Assembly: GCA_020525365.1 (NCBI GenBank)
Contig: JAIZOF010000001.1
Coordinates: forward strand, 1,263,456 to 1,327,455
Length of the DNA: 64,000 nucleotides
Direction of reading: 5' to 3'
Source: Sulfurovum sp.
GTDB taxonomy: Bacteria > Campylobacterota > Campylobacteria > Campylobacterales > Sulfurovaceae
Part shown: positions 7,534 to 18,076 of the stretch, in pieces
How positions within the stretch are numbered: position 1 is the first letter of the stretch
Layout: each line of letters begins with the position of its first letter
The notes under the pieces: generated by a model
Databases searched by the model: none
Told to the model about the DNA's origin: nothing
Seen by the model: the letters and a program-made list of their open reading frames with translations, nothing else
Translations under genes and position numbers: made by a program

Positions 7534-8829
7534 CTACTGCTTTTTCTTGGTCGTATCACAAAGCCTCCAGCCATCACGCTTAGTGGTTTTTCGCTTTTTT
7601 CCTCTTTTGTTTATGCCTTCTTTAGAAATAGGTTTCTTAAAGGCAGGTTTTTGTTTACGTTGTGAGGGTTGCAATAAATAGCCTCTAGATTTTACTTCTT
7701 TGGGAGCATACTCTGGCAGAATTACCTCTTTAATCTTACCATGAAGCACCTTCTGTAGATCATGAAGCTGCTCGATCTCGTCGGGGCTGACAAGGGTAAT
7801 TGCTACCCCCTTCTTGCCTGCTCTCCCCGTGCGTCCAACACGATGAATAAAGTCATGCTTAACATGGGGGATATCATAGCTAATAACCACATCCAAATTG
7901 GTAATATCTAGCCCACGTGCAGCAATATCTGTAGCAACAAGTATCCGATAATGCCCATTTCTAAAAGAGAGTAGTGACTTTTTACGTTCTTGATGCATCC
8001 GTTCTCCATGGAGTATTCCAACCTTGTAGTCCCACTCTCTTAGCCCTTTGGCAACACCATCTGCAATCTCTTTTTTACGGACAAAAATAAGTACTTTTTT
8101 AAAATGATTAGAAGAGATAAGCCATGCTAGCAGTGCACCTTTTTTACTACGAACAACAGGATAGAGATACTGCGTAATAGTATCAGCAATCCTCCCAAGA
8201 GGATCAATCTCAATGCGTTTGAGTGGTTTAATATAAGTTTTAGTAAGCTTTACCACACGTGGCGTAATGGTTGCAGACACAATCACCTTCTGAGAACGTT
8301 CTGTCATCACTAAAAATATCTTTTTCAAATAAGGAACAAACCCCATATCAAACATCATATCAGCCTCATCCACAACAAGATGCTTAATACCTTTAATATC
8401 GATACGGTGTGCCTCTATGTGTTCAAGTACACGTTGCGGTGTTGCCACCACCACATCCATCCCATGCTCAAGACGCTTGATCTCATCTGTACGCTTACCT
8501 CCCCCTTGAAGCAGCACAATACGCAACCTTAGTGCCTCAACATAAGGCTTTGCCACTTCATACAGTTGTTGCGCCAGCTCTTTTGTTGGAGAGAGAATGA
8601 AAAGTTTAGGATAGTGGTGCATTGATGGTTCTTGGGGTACAATCATATCAAGTAATGGCAATAAAAAAGCAAGTGTCTTACCGCTACCTGTCTGTGCTGA
8701 CGCAATAATGCTACTACCATTTTTGAGTACTGGTATCAGTTTTTTCTGAATGGGTGTTGGCTCTTTCAGTTCCTGTATCTCAAGGATTTCGAGTAGTGAC
8801 TCAGAGAGCCCAAAAGAAGTAAAAGACAT
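7534..8829 (-). CDS. DEAD-box RNA helicase, RhlE-like
   Basis: ATP-dependent RNA unwinding enzyme of 431 residues. Motifs in order: Q motif (ELKEPTPIQKKLIP), motif I ASAQTGSGKT, PTKELAQQL, TPQRVLEH, motif II VDEADMMFDMGF, motif III SATITP, then the helicase C domain with DIAARGLDI and HRVGRTGRAGKKG. A basic C-terminal tail (KKRGKKRKTTKRDG) probably binds RNA. The open frame extends to 8967, but that extension lies inside the upstream CNNM gene in another frame. The ATG at 8829 (MSFTSFGLSE), one base past the CNNM stop, gives the normal N-terminus. I infer translational coupling with the CNNM gene. Confidence 0.93.
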   Translation of the reverse strand: MSFTSFGLSESLLEILEIQELKEPTPIQKKLIPVLKNGSSIIASAQTGSGKTLAFLLPLLDMIVPQEPSMHHYPKLFILSPTKELAQQLYEVAKPYVEALRLRIVLLQGGGKRTDEIKRLEHGMDVVVATPQRVLEHIEAHRIDIKGIKHLVVDEADMMFDMGFVPYLKKIFLVMTERSQKVIVSATITPRVVKLTKTYIKPLKRIEIDPLGRIADTITQYLYPVVRSKKGALLAWLISSNHFKKVLIFVRKKEIADGVAKGLREWDYKVGILHGERMHQERKKSLLSFRNGHYRILVATDIAARGLDITNLDVVISYDIPHVKHDFIHRVGRTGRAGKKGVAITLVSPDEIEQLHDLQKVLHGKIKEVILPEYAPKEVKSRGYLLQPSQRKQKPAFKKPISKEGINKRGKKRKTTKRDGWRLCDTTKKKQ

Positions 8830-8830
8830 A

Positions 8831-9883
8831 CTAATCGAGATTAAGGTCTTTTTTCTGCTGACGCCTTTGGAGACGCATCTTAAGCTTGGCAAGTTCACGC
8901 ATATCAACATGCGTATCACTTTCATCAACAATCTCAACACCGAGAATGGTTTCAACACAATCTTCAAGTGTTACAATCCCTTCCATCTGATCATACTTAT
9001 CGAGCACAAGAAACATATGTTCTTTCTTCTCAATAAAGAGATCAAGTGCCCACGAGACAGGCACCTGTTCATTAATACGATAGATATCTTTCTCGATATC
9101 ATTGATTTTTCTGCTATCATCTTCAAGTGCTTGCTTAAAGAGTTGTTTTGTCAGTATCATTCCAGTAACATTCTCTATATTGTCATGATAAACTGGAATA
9201 CGGGAATATTTAAAGATATCAGGCTCATTAGCAATAACATCTTGAATGGTACGGTTGTGTTCAATGGCAAAAACCACGCTTCTGGGTGTCAGAATGTTAT
9301 GCACTTTAATATCGTCGAGTTTGAGAATATTCTCGATGATATCAGACTCCTGCTCGTCAAGTACTCCCTCATCTTCACTTAATAGTGCACTCTCAAGTAA
9401 CTCTTCCTTACTTAAGCTTTGCCCTTCATTATCCTTTTTAATACGGTTTGTTACAAAGAGTGTTAGAAGAATAATGGGGTAGGTAAGCCAAATAAAAAAT
9501 TTGATAATATATGCCGCCAAGGGTGAAAGTTGTTTCCAGTAGGTTGCACCAATAGTTTTTGGAATAATCTCTCCAAAAAAGAGGATGGCAAAGGTTAAAA
9601 CAGCAGAGACCCAAAAAAGTGCTCCAGAACCAAATACATGTTCTGCCTGTACACCTACTGCTGCCGCACCAACAGTATTTGCAACAGTATTAAGAATGAG
9701 AATGGAGGCGATAGACTTATTGATATTCTTTTTATGCCATTTAAACAGTTTTCCCACTTTGGGATTCTCTTTTTCTAGTACAGAGATAAATGGTATCGTA
9801 ATTGAAAGAAGAACCGATTCCAATACCGAACAAACAAAAGAGACAATAACTGCACCTAAAAAATATATTACCAGTAAATCCAT
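8831..9883 (-). CDS. CNNM/CorC-family membrane protein with CBS domains
   Basis: A 350-residue inner-membrane protein built from an N-terminal DUF21/CNNM transmembrane domain (about residues 1-170, four hydrophobic segments) and a pair of CBS domains (TPRSVVFAIEHNRT... and MEGIVTLEDCVETILGVEIVDESD). Family members take part in Mg2+/Co2+ efflux or sensing and are often misnamed haemolysins. The usual C-terminal CorC/HlyC domain is absent: the protein ends about 30 residues after the second CBS domain in a basic tail. Its position right after mgtE on the same strand supports a role in Mg2+ homeostasis. AAGGA precedes the start. Confidence 0.9.
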   Translation of the reverse strand: MDLLVIYFLGAVIVSFVCSVLESVLLSITIPFISVLEKENPKVGKLFKWHKKNINKSIASILILNTVANTVGAAAVGVQAEHVFGSGALFWVSAVLTFAILFFGEIIPKTIGATYWKQLSPLAAYIIKFFIWLTYPIILLTLFVTNRIKKDNEGQSLSKEELLESALLSEDEGVLDEQESDIIENILKLDDIKVHNILTPRSVVFAIEHNRTIQDVIANEPDIFKYSRIPVYHDNIENVTGMILTKQLFKQALEDDSRKINDIEKDIYRINEQVPVSWALDLFIEKKEHMFLVLDKYDQMEGIVTLEDCVETILGVEIVDESDTHVDMRELAKLKMRLQRRQQKKDLNLD

Positions 9884-9901
9884 AGTGTATTGCTATCCTT
9901 T

Positions 9902-11230
9902 TTAAAGTAAAATAATAGTCGCAAGACCCAAAAATACAAAAAATCCAACAATATCTGTTACTGTTGTCAGAATGACCGTACTACCAATGGCAGGGTCAAT
10001 TCCAAATCGTTCTAGTAGTAGTGGAATAACTGAGCCAAAAAAACCGGCACTAAGTAGATTAATAATCATTGCCATTGCAATAACCACACCAAGCATCCCC
10101 TTATTAAACCATATTGCAGCAATAATACCAATAATAAGTGCAAAAATGAATCCATTAACAAGTGAAAGGATGACCTCCTTTCTAATAGTGCGATAAGCAT
10201 CATTCTTGGCAATCTCGCCTAGTGCCAACTGTCGCACAACGACAGTTAAAGATTGTGTGCCAGCATTACCACCCATAGAGGCAACAATGGGCATTAGTAC
10301 CGCTAGCGCCACATATGCTTGAAGTGTCTCTTCAAATATTCCAATGACCAGCGAAGCAATAATGGCTGTAGAGAGGTTAATTCCTAACCATATTGCACGT
10401 GCCTTTCCTGCTTTAAGAAGACCATCATCCTCTTCAGCATCATCATTAACCCCTGCTAAGTGGTATATTTGATCTGTCGCATGTTCATTAATGATATCAT
10501 AAATGTCATCAGAGGTAATACGCCCAAGTAATTTACCATACTCATTGACAATTGGCATAGAGTTTAAGTCATATTCCTGAAACTTTTGAACAATCTCTTT
10601 AATATCATCATGATCATGTCCAATAATTGGTTTATACTTCTCAGGGTTCTCCCAAATATCCTCTCTGAGTGTCTTTTGCGGATCAAAAACAATCAAATCA
10701 TCAAGCCCAACACCATAACGCAAATAGTCTTCATCGTCGGTTACAAAGAGGTAGTTAATATTCTCTAGTGCTCCTTCACGTTTAAGTTTGGCAAACCCTT
10801 TAATAACATCTTCAACCTTTTGATCAAGTTTGGCAGAGTAAACCTCCACCTGCATGTAAGCACCAGCTTCATCTTCTTCATACTGCTTAAGCTGAAGAAT
10901 ATCCTTCTGATCCTCTTTATCAAGCTTCTCAAAAACCTCTTTTGCCACAGAGTCATCATGCTCTTCAAGCTCCTGAATAAAGTCGGTCTGATCATCAGAT
11001 TCCATTTCCGAAAGTGACTCTGCAATTTCCTGTGGGGTGAAGCTCTCAACAATATCCCCAAAGTAGCGATCAGGAAGTTCCAATGCAACATCGGCAATAA
11101 GCTCTTTGGGGATATGCTTCAGCGCTTCACCAAAGTCACTCTCATTCATATCCTTAAGAAGATTGGCAATCTCAGAAGGATGAAGCTCATCTTGTGGATG
11201 AATATTGAGATAATGTTTGAGCTTATCCAT
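9902..11230 (-). CDS. mgtE: Magnesium transporter MgtE
   Basis: Mg2+-gated Mg2+ channel. The 442 residues cover the N-terminal superhelical MgtE_N domain (about 1-130, with repeated EIAESLSEME/DQKDILQ-type helices), two CBS domains (about 135-255; VDDLIVFDPQ..., NSMPIVNEYGKLLGRITSDD) and five C-terminal membrane helices containing MPIVASMGGNAGTQSLTV, the pore signature. The family's Mg2+-sensing acidic residues are abundant in the cytosolic part. AAGGAAG precedes the ATG at 11230. The CNNM gene follows by 18 bases, making a two-gene divalent-cation unit. The gap 11231-11416 upstream holds no gene I can see. Confidence 0.96.
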   Translation of the reverse strand: MDKLKHYLNIHPQDELHPSEIANLLKDMNESDFGEALKHIPKELIADVALELPDRYFGDIVESFTPQEIAESLSEMESDDQTDFIQELEEHDDSVAKEVFEKLDKEDQKDILQLKQYEEDEAGAYMQVEVYSAKLDQKVEDVIKGFAKLKREGALENINYLFVTDDEDYLRYGVGLDDLIVFDPQKTLREDIWENPEKYKPIIGHDHDDIKEIVQKFQEYDLNSMPIVNEYGKLLGRITSDDIYDIINEHATDQIYHLAGVNDDAEEDDGLLKAGKARAIWLGINLSTAIIASLVIGIFEETLQAYVALAVLMPIVASMGGNAGTQSLTVVVRQLALGEIAKNDAYRTIRKEVILSLVNGFIFALIIGIIAAIWFNKGMLGVVIAMAMIINLLSAGFFGSVIPLLLERFGIDPAIGSTVILTTVTDIVGFFVFLGLATIILL

Positions 11231-11416
11231 GCTATGCTTCCTTATTATAAAAATACGCAGTATTATACTCGAATTTGAGAGAGAATAAAAGAGATAAAGA
11301 TTGTATCTATCTTGTTGTTTTAGTATAAAATCATATTGTAATACTTTAGAATTAATTAACTTCTACTATTTTTGTTCATAAAGGGGCACCCCCCTAAGCA
11401 ATAGAGGGAAGATAAT

Positions 11417-13009
11417 TTAAAGTTGTGGACCAGCAGATGCAAAATCAAACTCTCCACCTTTATCATCATAGCGGTGGAAGTTCTCGATAAACATCTTAGC
11501 AAGTTTTGCTAACATTGTGTCATATTCTACTTTATTAGCCCAAGTATTTCTCGGGTTTAGCACCATATTATCTTTAACGCCATCAAGTGTTTTGGGAATT
11601 TTCAAATTAAAAGTTGATAGTGTCTCAAACTCAGCATTATTAATGGAGCCATTGAGAATACCATCGATACATGCTCTAGTATCCTTGATGCTCATACGTT
11701 TACCTATGCCATAAGGACCACCTGTCCATCCAGTATTCACCAGATAGACATTGACGTTATGCTCATCAATCTTCTTCCCAAGAAGTTCTGCGTAGACAGT
11801 CGGGTGCAATGGTAAAAATGCTTCACCAAAACAAGCAGAGAAGGTTGCAACTGGTTCAGTAATGCCACGTTCAGTACCAGCAACTTTTGCTGTATATCCA
11901 CTTAAAAAATAATACATTGCCTGTTCTTTAGTTAATTTACTAACTGGTGGCAACACCCCAAATGCATCAGCAGTAAGGAAAATAATATTATTAGGGTGAC
12001 CTGCCTGCAAGTCAGGTTTATGGTTTTTAATGTGTTCAATAGGGTAAGAAACACGGGTATTTTCTGTTTTAGAGCTATCAGAATAATCAACATTTCCATT
12101 TTTATCTGCTACAACATTCTCAAGTAGTGCGTCTTTAATAATGGCACCATAAATTTCAGGCTCAGACTTAGGATCAAGATTAATTACTTTAGCATAACAT
12201 CCACCCTCAAAATTGAAGACACCGTTATCATCCCATCCATGCTCATCATCACCAATGAGTGCACGATGCGGATCAGTAGAAAGTGTCGTTTTTCCTGTAC
12301 CAGAAAGTCCAAAGAAGAGACAAACATCCCCTTCTTTTCCAACATTGGCAGAGCAATGCATAGAGAGCTTTCCTTCAAGCGGTAGCCAGTAGTTCATCAT
12401 AGAAAAAATACCTTTTTTCATTTCACCACCATACCAAGTCCCACCAATAATAGAAATATTGTCTTCAATATTAAATACAACAAAGACATCAGAATTAAGT
12501 CCATGCTCTTTGTATTTCTCATCGACTACTTTACAAGCATTATAAACAGTAAACTCAGGCTCAAAACACTCCAATTCCTCTTCTGTAGGGCGAATGAACA
12601 TATTTTTAACAAAGTGTGCCTGCCACGCTACTTCTGTAATGAAACGAATAGAACGCCTACTTGCCTTACTTGCGCCGGTAAAGACATCCATGATATATAT
12701 CTTCTTGCCTGAAAGCTGATTTCTCGTAAGATCTAAAAGTTCTTCATAGACTTCTTTTTTAATTGATCTATTGACATCACCCCATGCAATATGCTCATTT
12801 GAAGGTGGCTGATCCACAAAATACTTATCTTTTGGACTTCTTCCAGTAAAGATACCTGTATCACACATTGCTGTGCCTGAAGTAGAAATCCTACACTCTT
12901 GTTTGTTTATCTCATACGATTGCAACTCATCATAACTCAAATTGTAATAGACTTCTTGAATGTCTTTTAACCCTAGTTTATCAAGTCTATTGGGCGTTCT
13001 GGTACTCAT
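11417..13009 (-). CDS. pckA: Phosphoenolpyruvate carboxykinase (ATP)
   Basis: Converts oxaloacetate plus ATP to phosphoenolpyruvate, CO2 and ADP, the entry step of gluconeogenesis. The 530 residues are normal length. Signatures include the kinase-1a P-loop [11 protein letters not shown], the metal/oxaloacetate region [28 protein letters not shown]-type and FSMMNYWLP segments, and [19 protein letters not shown] lies 5-6 bases ahead of the ATG. It lies 113 bases downstream of oadB on the same strand, so the sodium-dependent oxaloacetate decarboxylase and this enzyme compete for or balance the same substrate. A short GC-rich hairpin (AGGGG/CCCCC, 11382-11396) follows its stop. Confidence 0.97.
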   Translation of the reverse strand: MSTRTPNRLDKLGLKDIQEVYYNLSYDELQSYEINKQECRISTSGTAMCDTGIFTGRSPKDKYFVDQPPSNEHIAWGDVNRSIKKEVYEELLDLTRNQLSGKKIYIMDVFTGASKASRRSIRFITEVAWQAHFVKNMFIRPTEEELECFEPEFTVYNACKVVDEKYKEHGLNSDVFVVFNIEDNISIIGGTWYGGEMKKGIFSMMNYWLPLEGKLSMHCSANVGKEGDVCLFFGLSGTGKTTLSTDPHRALIGDDEHGWDDNGVFNFEGGCYAKVINLDPKSEPEIYGAIIKDALLENVVADKNGNVDYSDSSKTENTRVSYPIEHIKNHKPDLQAGHPNNIIFLTADAFGVLPPVSKLTKEQAMYYFLSGYTAKVAGTERGITEPVATFSACFGEAFLPLHPTVYAELLGKKIDEHNVNVYLVNTGWTGGPYGIGKRMSIKDTRACIDGILNGSINNAEFETLSTFNLKIPKTLDGVKDNMVLNPRNTWANKVEYDTMLAKLAKMFIENFHRYDDKGGEFDFASAGPQL

Positions 13010-13085
13010 TGGTATCCTCTTTTATTTAAATGCTATGCCAAAAGCATATCTCAAAAAAAATACCTTTTCTGAAATATACCTTTTT

Positions 13086-13116
13086 ATTATAAAGCAAGAA
13101 ACCCTTACTTTATAAT
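13086..13116. other. Inverted repeat between oadB and pckA
   Basis: ATTATAAAG (13086-13094) and CTTTATAAT (13108-13116) form a perfect 9-bp arm pair around a 13-base loop. A second pair, TTTCTATTT/AAATAGAAA (13120-13139), spans the end of oadB. Neither is followed by a U-run on the minus strand. They may mark transcript processing or partial termination between oadB and pckA. Confidence 0.4.
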
Positions 13117-13122
13117 AGATTT

Positions 13123-14472
13123 CTATTTAAAAATAGAAAGAAGCACACCAGCTGCAACTGCTGAACCAATAACTCCTGCCACATTAGGACCCATCGCATG
13201 CATCAGTAGAATATTTCCTGGCTTTGCCTCGGAACCAACCTTGCTTGAAACACGTGCTGCCATTGGTACTGCAGATACCCCTGCAGACCCAATCAGTGGG
13301 TTAATAGGCTCGCTAGAGAACTTATTCATAACTTTTGCCATCAATACACCAGCTGCTGTACCTGCTGCAAATGCAAGTAGGCCAATAACCATAATACCCA
13401 GTGTCTCAGGAACAAGAAACTTATCTGCCTGTAGTGTCATACCAACACCAAATCCAAGAAAAATAGTTACAATATTAATCAGTGAGTTTTGCATCTCATT
13501 ACTCAATCTATCCACCACACCAGACTCTTTAGCAAAATTACCAAACGCAAAGGATCCCATCAGTGGTGCTGCATCGGGTAGCACTAAAGTAATCATCATA
13601 ATCACCACCAAAGGAAAGACAAGTTTTTCTAGTCTATGTACCTTTCTGCTCGTCTTCATCACAATCTTACGCTCTTCTTCTGTCGTTAATGCCTTCATAA
13701 TTGGAGGCTGAATAACTGGCACAAGTGCCATATAAGAGTATGCTGCAACAGCAATTGCTCCTAACATCTCAGGAGCCAATGCTGAAGCAATGAAGATTGA
13801 GGTTGGACCATCCGCACCCCCAATAATAGAGATAGCTGCAGATTGTTTCAAAGTAAAGTCAACCATACCAGTGTATTGTGAGAGTGCTGCAGCACCAACC
13901 AAAGAACCAAAAATACCAAACTGTGCTGCACCACCAAGTAGTGCTGTTTTGGGGTTAGCAAGTAGCGGACCAAAATCAGTCATTGCCCCTACTCCCATGA
14001 AAATCAACAAAGGAAAAAACTCATTAGCAATACCCATACCATAAATAATCCCCAGCATTCCATGTGGTCCTGTCATATTGGCAATAGGAATGTTTGCCAG
14101 CAATCCACCAAAGGCAATAGGTAATAGCAACAATGGTTCAAATCCTTTACCGATCGCAAGATAGAAGAGAATAAAGATAATAATGAACATAATTACACGT
14201 CCCCAACTTTGGGAAAATTTACTCACCTCCACACCCTGACCATTTTTTACACCCTCTTTAGGATTGATGATTGCATCCAAACCTGTGGTGTGAAAAAAAC
14301 TAACAATGAGCTCGGTCACACTTTTTGGATGATAGCTTGCTTTCTCTTCAGCGATTAACTGCTCTTGTGTCTTAAAGTGACGCATGCCACTTTCTTGTTC
14401 ATTAGCAGTTGCTGTATTTGTTAAAAAGGCAAATATAAAAAGTGTAGAGAACAACAGATACTTAATCTTCAT
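13123..14472 (-). CDS. oadB: Oxaloacetate decarboxylase beta subunit (Na+ pump)
   Basis: Membrane subunit that decarboxylates the carboxybiotin carried by the alpha subunit and uses the energy to export Na+. At 449 residues with about nine to eleven hydrophobic segments it fits the sodium-translocating decarboxylase beta family. Visible signatures are [17 protein letters not shown], the [15 protein letters not shown] motif with the conserved Asp involved in Na+ transport, and [14 protein letters not shown] near the end. The N-terminus has a signal-like segment ([17 protein letters not shown]) followed by a hydrophilic periplasmic stretch, somewhat longer than in the shortest homologues. It starts 2 bases after the oadA stop. 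Confidence 0.96.
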   Translation of the reverse strand: MKIKYLLFSTLFIFAFLTNTATANEQESGMRHFKTQEQLIAEEKASYHPKSVTELIVSFFHTTGLDAIINPKEGVKNGQGVEVSKFSQSWGRVIMFIIIFILFYLAIGKGFEPLLLLPIAFGGLLANIPIANMTGPHGMLGIIYGMGIANEFFPLLIFMGVGAMTDFGPLLANPKTALLGGAAQFGIFGSLVGAAALSQYTGMVDFTLKQSAAISIIGGADGPTSIFIASALAPEMLGAIAVAAYSYMALVPVIQPPIMKALTTEEERKIVMKTSRKVHRLEKLVFPLVVIMMITLVLPDAAPLMGSFAFGNFAKESGVVDRLSNEMQNSLINIVTIFLGFGVGMTLQADKFLVPETLGIMVIGLLAFAAGTAAGVLMAKVMNKFSSEPINPLIGSAGVSAVPMAARVSSKVGSEAKPGNILLMHAMGPNVAGVIGSAVAAGVLLSIFK

Positions 14473-14474
14473 AA

Positions 14475-16265
14475 TTACTCCATTGTAGCAAGTAGTTGTC
14501 CATCAGTGACCGCATCATTCACGTTGATATTAATAGACTTAATCGTACCTGCCTGAGGTGCTGCAATATCAATCTCCATTTTCATTGCTTCAAGAATCAT
14601 AATCACCTCACCTTCTGCAACATTGTCTCCTGCATTTTTCAAAATCTTCCAAACATTACCTGGGGTCTGAGAATGGATTTCAATACTTCCCTCTCCACTA
14701 ACCACAGGTGCTGCTGGTGCTGGTGTAGACGTAGGTGTTGTTGTCATCGGTGCAATTTGAACATCACCACTTCCCTCTGCCACTTGAACGCTATACTGCT
14801 TACCGTCAACTACTACCGTATAATTTCCTGCCATATTTCTTTCTCCACAATTATTTTCTTTACCTTTTCTTACCATCAATGGTGATTCACCCTTGAGGAA
14901 CGCAATACCTTTCTGGTCACATGATGCTGCAATAAAAATATTTTCTTCAGTTGTTTCTAGACCTTCTTCTTCAAGAATTTTTGTCCAGTGCACGATAGAT
15001 TTTGTCTCATCCCTGTCAGCAATATCAAGAGGATTTTCTATAGTCGGATCAAGCTTAAGCTTCTGGCTTGCCAACTCAACAATCTTACGATCTGGCTCCA
15101 CCGGTGTCTTACCAAAGTATCCTAATACCATTTTTCCATAACCTGGAGCAATTTGCTTCCATGGTCCAAACATCACATTGGCATATGCTTGTTGCCAATA
15201 AAACTGACTGACAGGTGTTACTGAAGTACCATAACCGCCACGCTCAACAACCTCTTTCATTGCCTTAATGACTTCATCAAATTTATCAAGATCACCATTA
15301 TCTCTCATCATCTGTGTATTGGCAGTCAGTGCGCCACCTGGCATTGGAGAGAATGGAATAAGTGGACTAACTTGTGTTGCCTCTGGTGGAACCATATATT
15401 CGGCTAAACACTCCTTAAGTCTCTCTTCATATTTGAGAACCTTGTCAAGCTTCAAATCACCAAGATTGTAGTTTGTCCCTTTTGTTGCATGTAACATTGT
15501 TAGAATATCAGGCTGGGAAGTACCGCCACTAACTGGACTTGCTGCCATATCAATACCATTGGCACCTGCTTCAAGTGCTGCAAGATAGGATGCTACAGAG
15601 ACACCTGCTGTCTCATGTGTGTGTAACCTCAAATGAATACTGTCGCCTAAAAGATTTCTTGCCATTGCAATGGTCTCATAGACCTTATGAGGATTGGCTG
15701 TACCTGAGGCATCCTTAAAACAGACAGAATCAAACTCTATACCACTGTCAAGTATATTTCTCAGTGTTTTCTCATAGAATGGCACATCATGTGCTCCTTT
15801 GCATCCTGGAGGTAGATCCATCATGGTTACGACTACTTCGTGGTTCATGTTGTGCTTCTTGATACACTGTGCTGAATACTCAAGGTTATTAACATCATTG
15901 AGTGCATCAAAGTTACGTACCGTTGTAGTACCATGCTTGGCAAACATTTTTGCAAAAAGGTCAATCATCTCACGACTTCCGGTATCAAGCATAACCGTAT
16001 TGATACCACGAGAGAGGACCTGAAGATTTGCTTCAGGTCCTACAATCTCACGGAATCCATCCATCATCTCAAATGCATTCTCTTGAAGATAAAAGAAAAG
16101 TGACTGAAAACGTGCACCACCACCAAATTCAAAGTGCGTAACTCCTGCCTCTTTCGCTGCCTCAACCGCTGGAAAAAAGTCGTCCATTAATACACGACCA
16201 CCAAAGACAGACTGAAAACCATCTCTGAACGTCGTATCCATTACATCAATATATTTTTTAGCCAT
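14475..16265 (-). CDS. oadA: Oxaloacetate decarboxylase alpha subunit (biotin carrier)
   Basis: Cytoplasmic carboxyltransferase that moves CO2 from oxaloacetate to biotin. The 596 residues comprise an HMGL-like TIM-barrel domain ([10 protein letters not shown] at residues 10-19, [10 protein letters not shown] with metal-binding HxH, FKDASG), a conserved PYC/OADA domain ([18 protein letters not shown]), a proline/alanine/threonine linker (about residues 500-525) and a C-terminal biotinyl domain with the biotinylated lysine in EAMKMEID. The first residues, [16 protein letters not shown], agree with the start at 16265. It sits between oadG and oadB with short spacings, a complete oadGAB operon. 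Confidence 0.96.
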   Translation of the reverse strand: MAKKYIDVMDTTFRDGFQSVFGGRVLMDDFFPAVEAAKEAGVTHFEFGGGARFQSLFFYLQENAFEMMDGFREIVGPEANLQVLSRGINTVMLDTGSREMIDLFAKMFAKHGTTTVRNFDALNDVNNLEYSAQCIKKHNMNHEVVVTMMDLPPGCKGAHDVPFYEKTLRNILDSGIEFDSVCFKDASGTANPHKVYETIAMARNLLGDSIHLRLHTHETAGVSVASYLAALEAGANGIDMAASPVSGGTSQPDILTMLHATKGTNYNLGDLKLDKVLKYEERLKECLAEYMVPPEATQVSPLIPFSPMPGGALTANTQMMRDNGDLDKFDEVIKAMKEVVERGGYGTSVTPVSQFYWQQAYANVMFGPWKQIAPGYGKMVLGYFGKTPVEPDRKIVELASQKLKLDPTIENPLDIADRDETKSIVHWTKILEEEGLETTEENIFIAASCDQKGIAFLKGESPLMVRKGKENNCGERNMAGNYTVVVDGKQYSVQVAEGSGDVQIAPMTTTPTSTPAPAAPVVSGEGSIEIHSQTPGNVWKILKNAGDNVAEGEVIMILEAMKMEIDIAAPQAGTIKSININVNDAVTDGQLLATME

Positions 16266-16275
16266 TTAAAACCTT

Positions 16276-16521
16276 TTATTTGTATTTATCTTTACGAAAT
16301 TCTGCAATTGTTGCAACGATAGCAGCTATATGATGAGTGTCTTGTGTCTGATCAGATTGTAAAGATGAAGTTGATACTTCTGGTGTTTTTTCGAGGAAAT
16401 ACTTATTAATAATCTTTGCTTGAAGCTTCATGACTTGTACCAATACAAGTAAAAAAATAAAGACAATCAGCATACCAAGCATCATAAACTTGAGAGCTTC
16501 GCCTACGAGTGAATATTCCAT
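16276..16521 (-). CDS. oadG: Oxaloacetate decarboxylase gamma subunit
   Basis: Small membrane anchor that assembles the alpha and beta subunits. The 81-residue protein has one N-terminal membrane helix (LKFMMLGMLIVFIFLLVLVQVM, about residues 10-30) and a hydrophilic tail ending IAAIVATIAEFRKDK, the conserved HKAAAIAAAI-like end of OadG/MadG proteins. It lies 10 bases before oadA. AGGTAACC precedes the ATG; the same 15-base start-region sequence occurs at serB (19640-19654). It is too short and divergent for domain detail, so the assignment rests on topology, the tail and operon position. Confidence 0.88.
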   Translation of the reverse strand: MEYSLVGEALKFMMLGMLIVFIFLLVLVQVMKLQAKIINKYFLEKTPEVSTSSLQSDQTQDTHHIAAIVATIAEFRKDKYK

Positions 16522-16593
16522 TTATGGTTACCTTTATCAATTGGTTTACAAATTTTAAACCCGTTTTGCTTTGGGTTAGTTAAAAAATTTTGG

Positions 16594-17976
16594 TTATCTT
16601 CGCTTTTTTCTACGATTGTTGGAACGGGTAGCTTTTTGTTTATTTTCATAACCTTCTAACATGCCATCTACAGTCTGCTGATCAAAGCCTATCTGATCTC
16701 CAGTATTATACCGCTCTTGCTCAATCACCCTAGAAACAAGCTTTTCAAGAAGTACTTCCTTGTTTATGTCTCCAAGCACTTCAATAACCTGTTTTGCTTC
16801 AGTGTGAACCGATAATGCACGTATCTGATCAGCAAGATACCCTATGCTCGTATCATTCAGCTCTTCGTTGTCCTGAATAGTTGCCAAACACATCTGGGCT
16901 CCTACCTCTTTTTGAATACGCTGCAATTCTTTAAACTCTTCAGTGGTCACCAAAGTAATTGCTTGCCCTCTTTTGCCTGCACGTCCTGTACGACCAATAC
17001 GATGGACATAGCTTTGTGGGTCAAAAGGAATATGATAGTTAAAAACATGGGTTACATCCTTGACATCCAACCCTCGTGCAGCAACATCGGTAGCAACCAT
17101 AATTTTTGTCTCTCCTCTGCGGTAAGATCGAATGAGTACTTCACGATCTTGTTGCTCAAGATCTCCATGTAAACCCGTAGCATTAAAACCCAGTGCATTC
17201 AAGTGCTCTGTTAGTCTATCAACTTCACGCTTCATGCGACAAAAGATAATACATTTATTGATATCTTCTGTTTCTAACAGCTTTACAATGGCTGTATCAC
17301 GTTGACTCTCATTAATAACACAATAGCGTTGCTCAATCACATTATTGGTTGTCTCTTCTTCACCAATAACTGAGATAAATTCTGGCTGATAGAGAATATG
17401 ATTAGCAAGCTCCTTAATGGGTTCAGGCATCGTTGCTGAAAAAAGCAATGTTTGACGATTTTGTGGAATATATTCAAAAATATCCTTAATCTCATCAAGA
17501 AAGCCCATATCAAGCATCTCATCTGCCTCATCAAGTACAACAATCTCGGGATTGAGCACATCAATCTTTCCTTTATGATAGAGATCTTTCAATCTGCCTG
17601 GTGTTGCTACCACAATCTGTACTCCTTTATGAATAAGTGCAATCTGTCGACCATACCCTACCCCACCATAGACAGTCAGAGTACGTATACCAGCAAAACG
17701 CCCAAGATGATAAAGCTCATCACTCACCTGCGTAGCAAGCTCACGTGTAGGGGTAATAACAAGTGCACGCTCAATCTCACCTCTAGCAAGTTTGTCCATC
17801 ATTGGTAGTCCAAAAGCTGCAGTTTTTCCTGTACCTGTATGCGCTTGTGCAACTAAGTCTTTTCCTTCCTCAATGATTGGAATTGCCATTTTTTGAATAG
17901 GACTTGGCTCTTTAAACCCTGCAATCTTTACCCCTTTAGCAATATCATGATGAAAGTTAAATTCATGAAATTTCAT
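16594..17976 (-). CDS. DEAD-box RNA helicase, DeaD/CsdA-like
   Basis: RNA-unwinding enzyme of 460 residues, probably for ribosome assembly or RNA turnover. Motifs: Q motif FKEPSPIQKMAIP, Walker A AQAHTGTGKTAAFG, PTRELA, TPGRLKD, VLDEADEMLDMGFL, SATMPEPI, then in the second RecA domain IIFCRMKREVD, ATDVAARGLDVKDV and HRIGRTGRAGKRG. The C-terminal extension of about 100 residues ends in a basic stretch (KATRSNNRRKKRR). AAAGGAAG precedes the ATG at 17976. It is the second DEAD-box gene in the window and lies 72 bases upstream of oadG on the same strand; no functional link is evident. Confidence 0.93.
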   Translation of the reverse strand: MKFHEFNFHHDIAKGVKIAGFKEPSPIQKMAIPIIEEGKDLVAQAHTGTGKTAAFGLPMMDKLARGEIERALVITPTRELATQVSDELYHLGRFAGIRTLTVYGGVGYGRQIALIHKGVQIVVATPGRLKDLYHKGKIDVLNPEIVVLDEADEMLDMGFLDEIKDIFEYIPQNRQTLLFSATMPEPIKELANHILYQPEFISVIGEEETTNNVIEQRYCVINESQRDTAIVKLLETEDINKCIIFCRMKREVDRLTEHLNALGFNATGLHGDLEQQDREVLIRSYRRGETKIMVATDVAARGLDVKDVTHVFNYHIPFDPQSYVHRIGRTGRAGKRGQAITLVTTEEFKELQRIQKEVGAQMCLATIQDNEELNDTSIGYLADQIRALSVHTEAKQVIEVLGDINKEVLLEKLVSRVIEQERYNTGDQIGFDQQTVDGMLEGYENKQKATRSNNRRKKRR

Positions 17977-18076
17977 TCTCTTCCTTTGAATAGATACAAA
18001 TCTACTTTTGCAAAATTTTGTCCAAAAGAACTTTTGAACTTAACCAAAGCTCCCAAAGGAGATTTTATAAATTCAA

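Noticed and set aside
8830-8967. N-terminal extension of the RhlE-like helicase frame
   Set aside because: The extra 46 codons lie inside the 3' end of the CNNM gene in another frame and have no helicase character; the Q-motif region begins normally after the ATG at 8829.
8750-9382. 210-codon plus-strand frame across the CNNM gene
   Set aside because: It is the antisense shadow of a well-supported gene, with no recognisable protein character or ribosome site.
13086-13139. Riboswitch between oadB and pckA
   Set aside because: Only simple AT-rich palindromes are present; there is no conserved multi-stem aptamer pattern and no expression platform with a U-run.
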